This document shows positions 63,506 to 64,000 of a stretch of 64,000 nt of DNA, piece by piece. The number at the start of each line of letters is the position of its first letter. The first letter of the stretch is position 1. Position numbers and translations under genes: made by a program. The stretch is taken from the NCBI GenBank assembly GCA_964034945.1, contig OZ035961.1, forward strand, positions 70,233,931-70,297,930, written 5' to 3'. The stretch is from Chrysopilus asiliformis. Taxonomy: Eukaryota; Arthropoda; Insecta; Diptera; Rhagionidae. The notes under the pieces were generated by a model. The model was not told where the DNA came from. It saw only the letters and a program-made list of their open reading frames with translations, and searched no databases.

Positions 63506-64000
63506 GATATTTTTGCACAAATTGTACAATTGTCATCTTATAGAAGCCTAAAATCAACGTTACCATACGCAATTCCACCCCAACATGTTAAAAAACGCAT
63601 TTTTTTTCTTGTTGGTAATGTGAGATATTTAATGTTCATATAATCCAGCGATCGTAAGCCCTGTGCACCAAGGGCAACTTCGAAGCTCAAATTGCCCTTT
63701 TATCCACCGATTCTTCATGCTACCCGTTTCATTCTGGCTTGTACGGAAACTGCATACATACGCATATGAAAGAAATAATCTGTTTCACCTTGCATATAAC
63801 CCGTTCTGCTTCCACTTGTGCATTTTACATACCATGGAGCTTTGCTGAGCTCTAAGTAAGGCCATTTATGCGAGAGATTTTTATTAGCTCCAGTTGTCAT
63901 TAGGACATTGACTGAAGCAGAGGTGTATTTCATACTGCTGAAAATCATGAAAAATTTAACACTGCTGAAAATCATGAAGCGTTCTGTCTCAAAAGACGAC

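Noticed and set aside
63176..63529. 117-residue min-strand ORF as a gene
   Set aside because: No domain and it covers most of a MITE with matching inverted ends.

Overview
This is AT-rich animal nuclear DNA with introns. It is almost certainly from an insect, but the order cannot be fixed from the sequence alone. Two host loci are visible, both on the minus strand. One is a complete six-exon gene for mitochondrial elongation factor Tu (9497-11184). The other is a pair of alternative last exons of a syntaxin-1A-type SNARE gene (57261-57338 and 56694-56774), each encoding a different C-terminal membrane anchor; the upstream exons lie beyond the right edge or are not recognisable. The insect call rests on the gene structures, on my memory that both proteins resemble fly orthologues, and on the transposon mix.

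Nearly all the rest is layered mobile DNA. Positions 1-7555 hold two elements ending in CCCAGTG: the right end of one with a DUF4806-like gene, and a second of about 5 kb with a Tnp2-like broken transposase, into which a Helitron carrying an 18-unit minisatellite has jumped. Positions 11689-18388 form a Russian doll: a P/THAP-type element contains a hAT element, which contains an insertion, which contains MITEs placed end to end at one TAA, one of which carries a deleted mariner. Positions 18400-31000 are MITE clusters with 3-bp or 8-bp target duplications. Positions 31072-33660 and 43597-45160 are two pogo/Tigger-like elements with remnants of zinc-finger tails.

Six copies of a short Helentron/DINE-1-like family lie at 8.8, 29.9, 39.3, 39.8, 42.5 and 59.7 kb. 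From 45 to 56 kb come more hAT MITEs, a tRNA-like SINE fragment inside a MITE, two abutting piggyBac-type MITEs on TTAA and a deleted mariner. After the syntaxin exons the window ends with minisatellite relatives, palindromes and short inverted-repeat elements.

No operon-style cooperation is expected. The two host genes are unrelated housekeeping and synaptic genes. The main information is the insertion history, which can be read here because several insertions can be compared with empty sites in sister repeats inside the same window. Long stretches (33.7-35.3, 47.0-48.0, 48.8-50.9, 62.3-63.0 kb) are AT-rich with nothing I can recognise.
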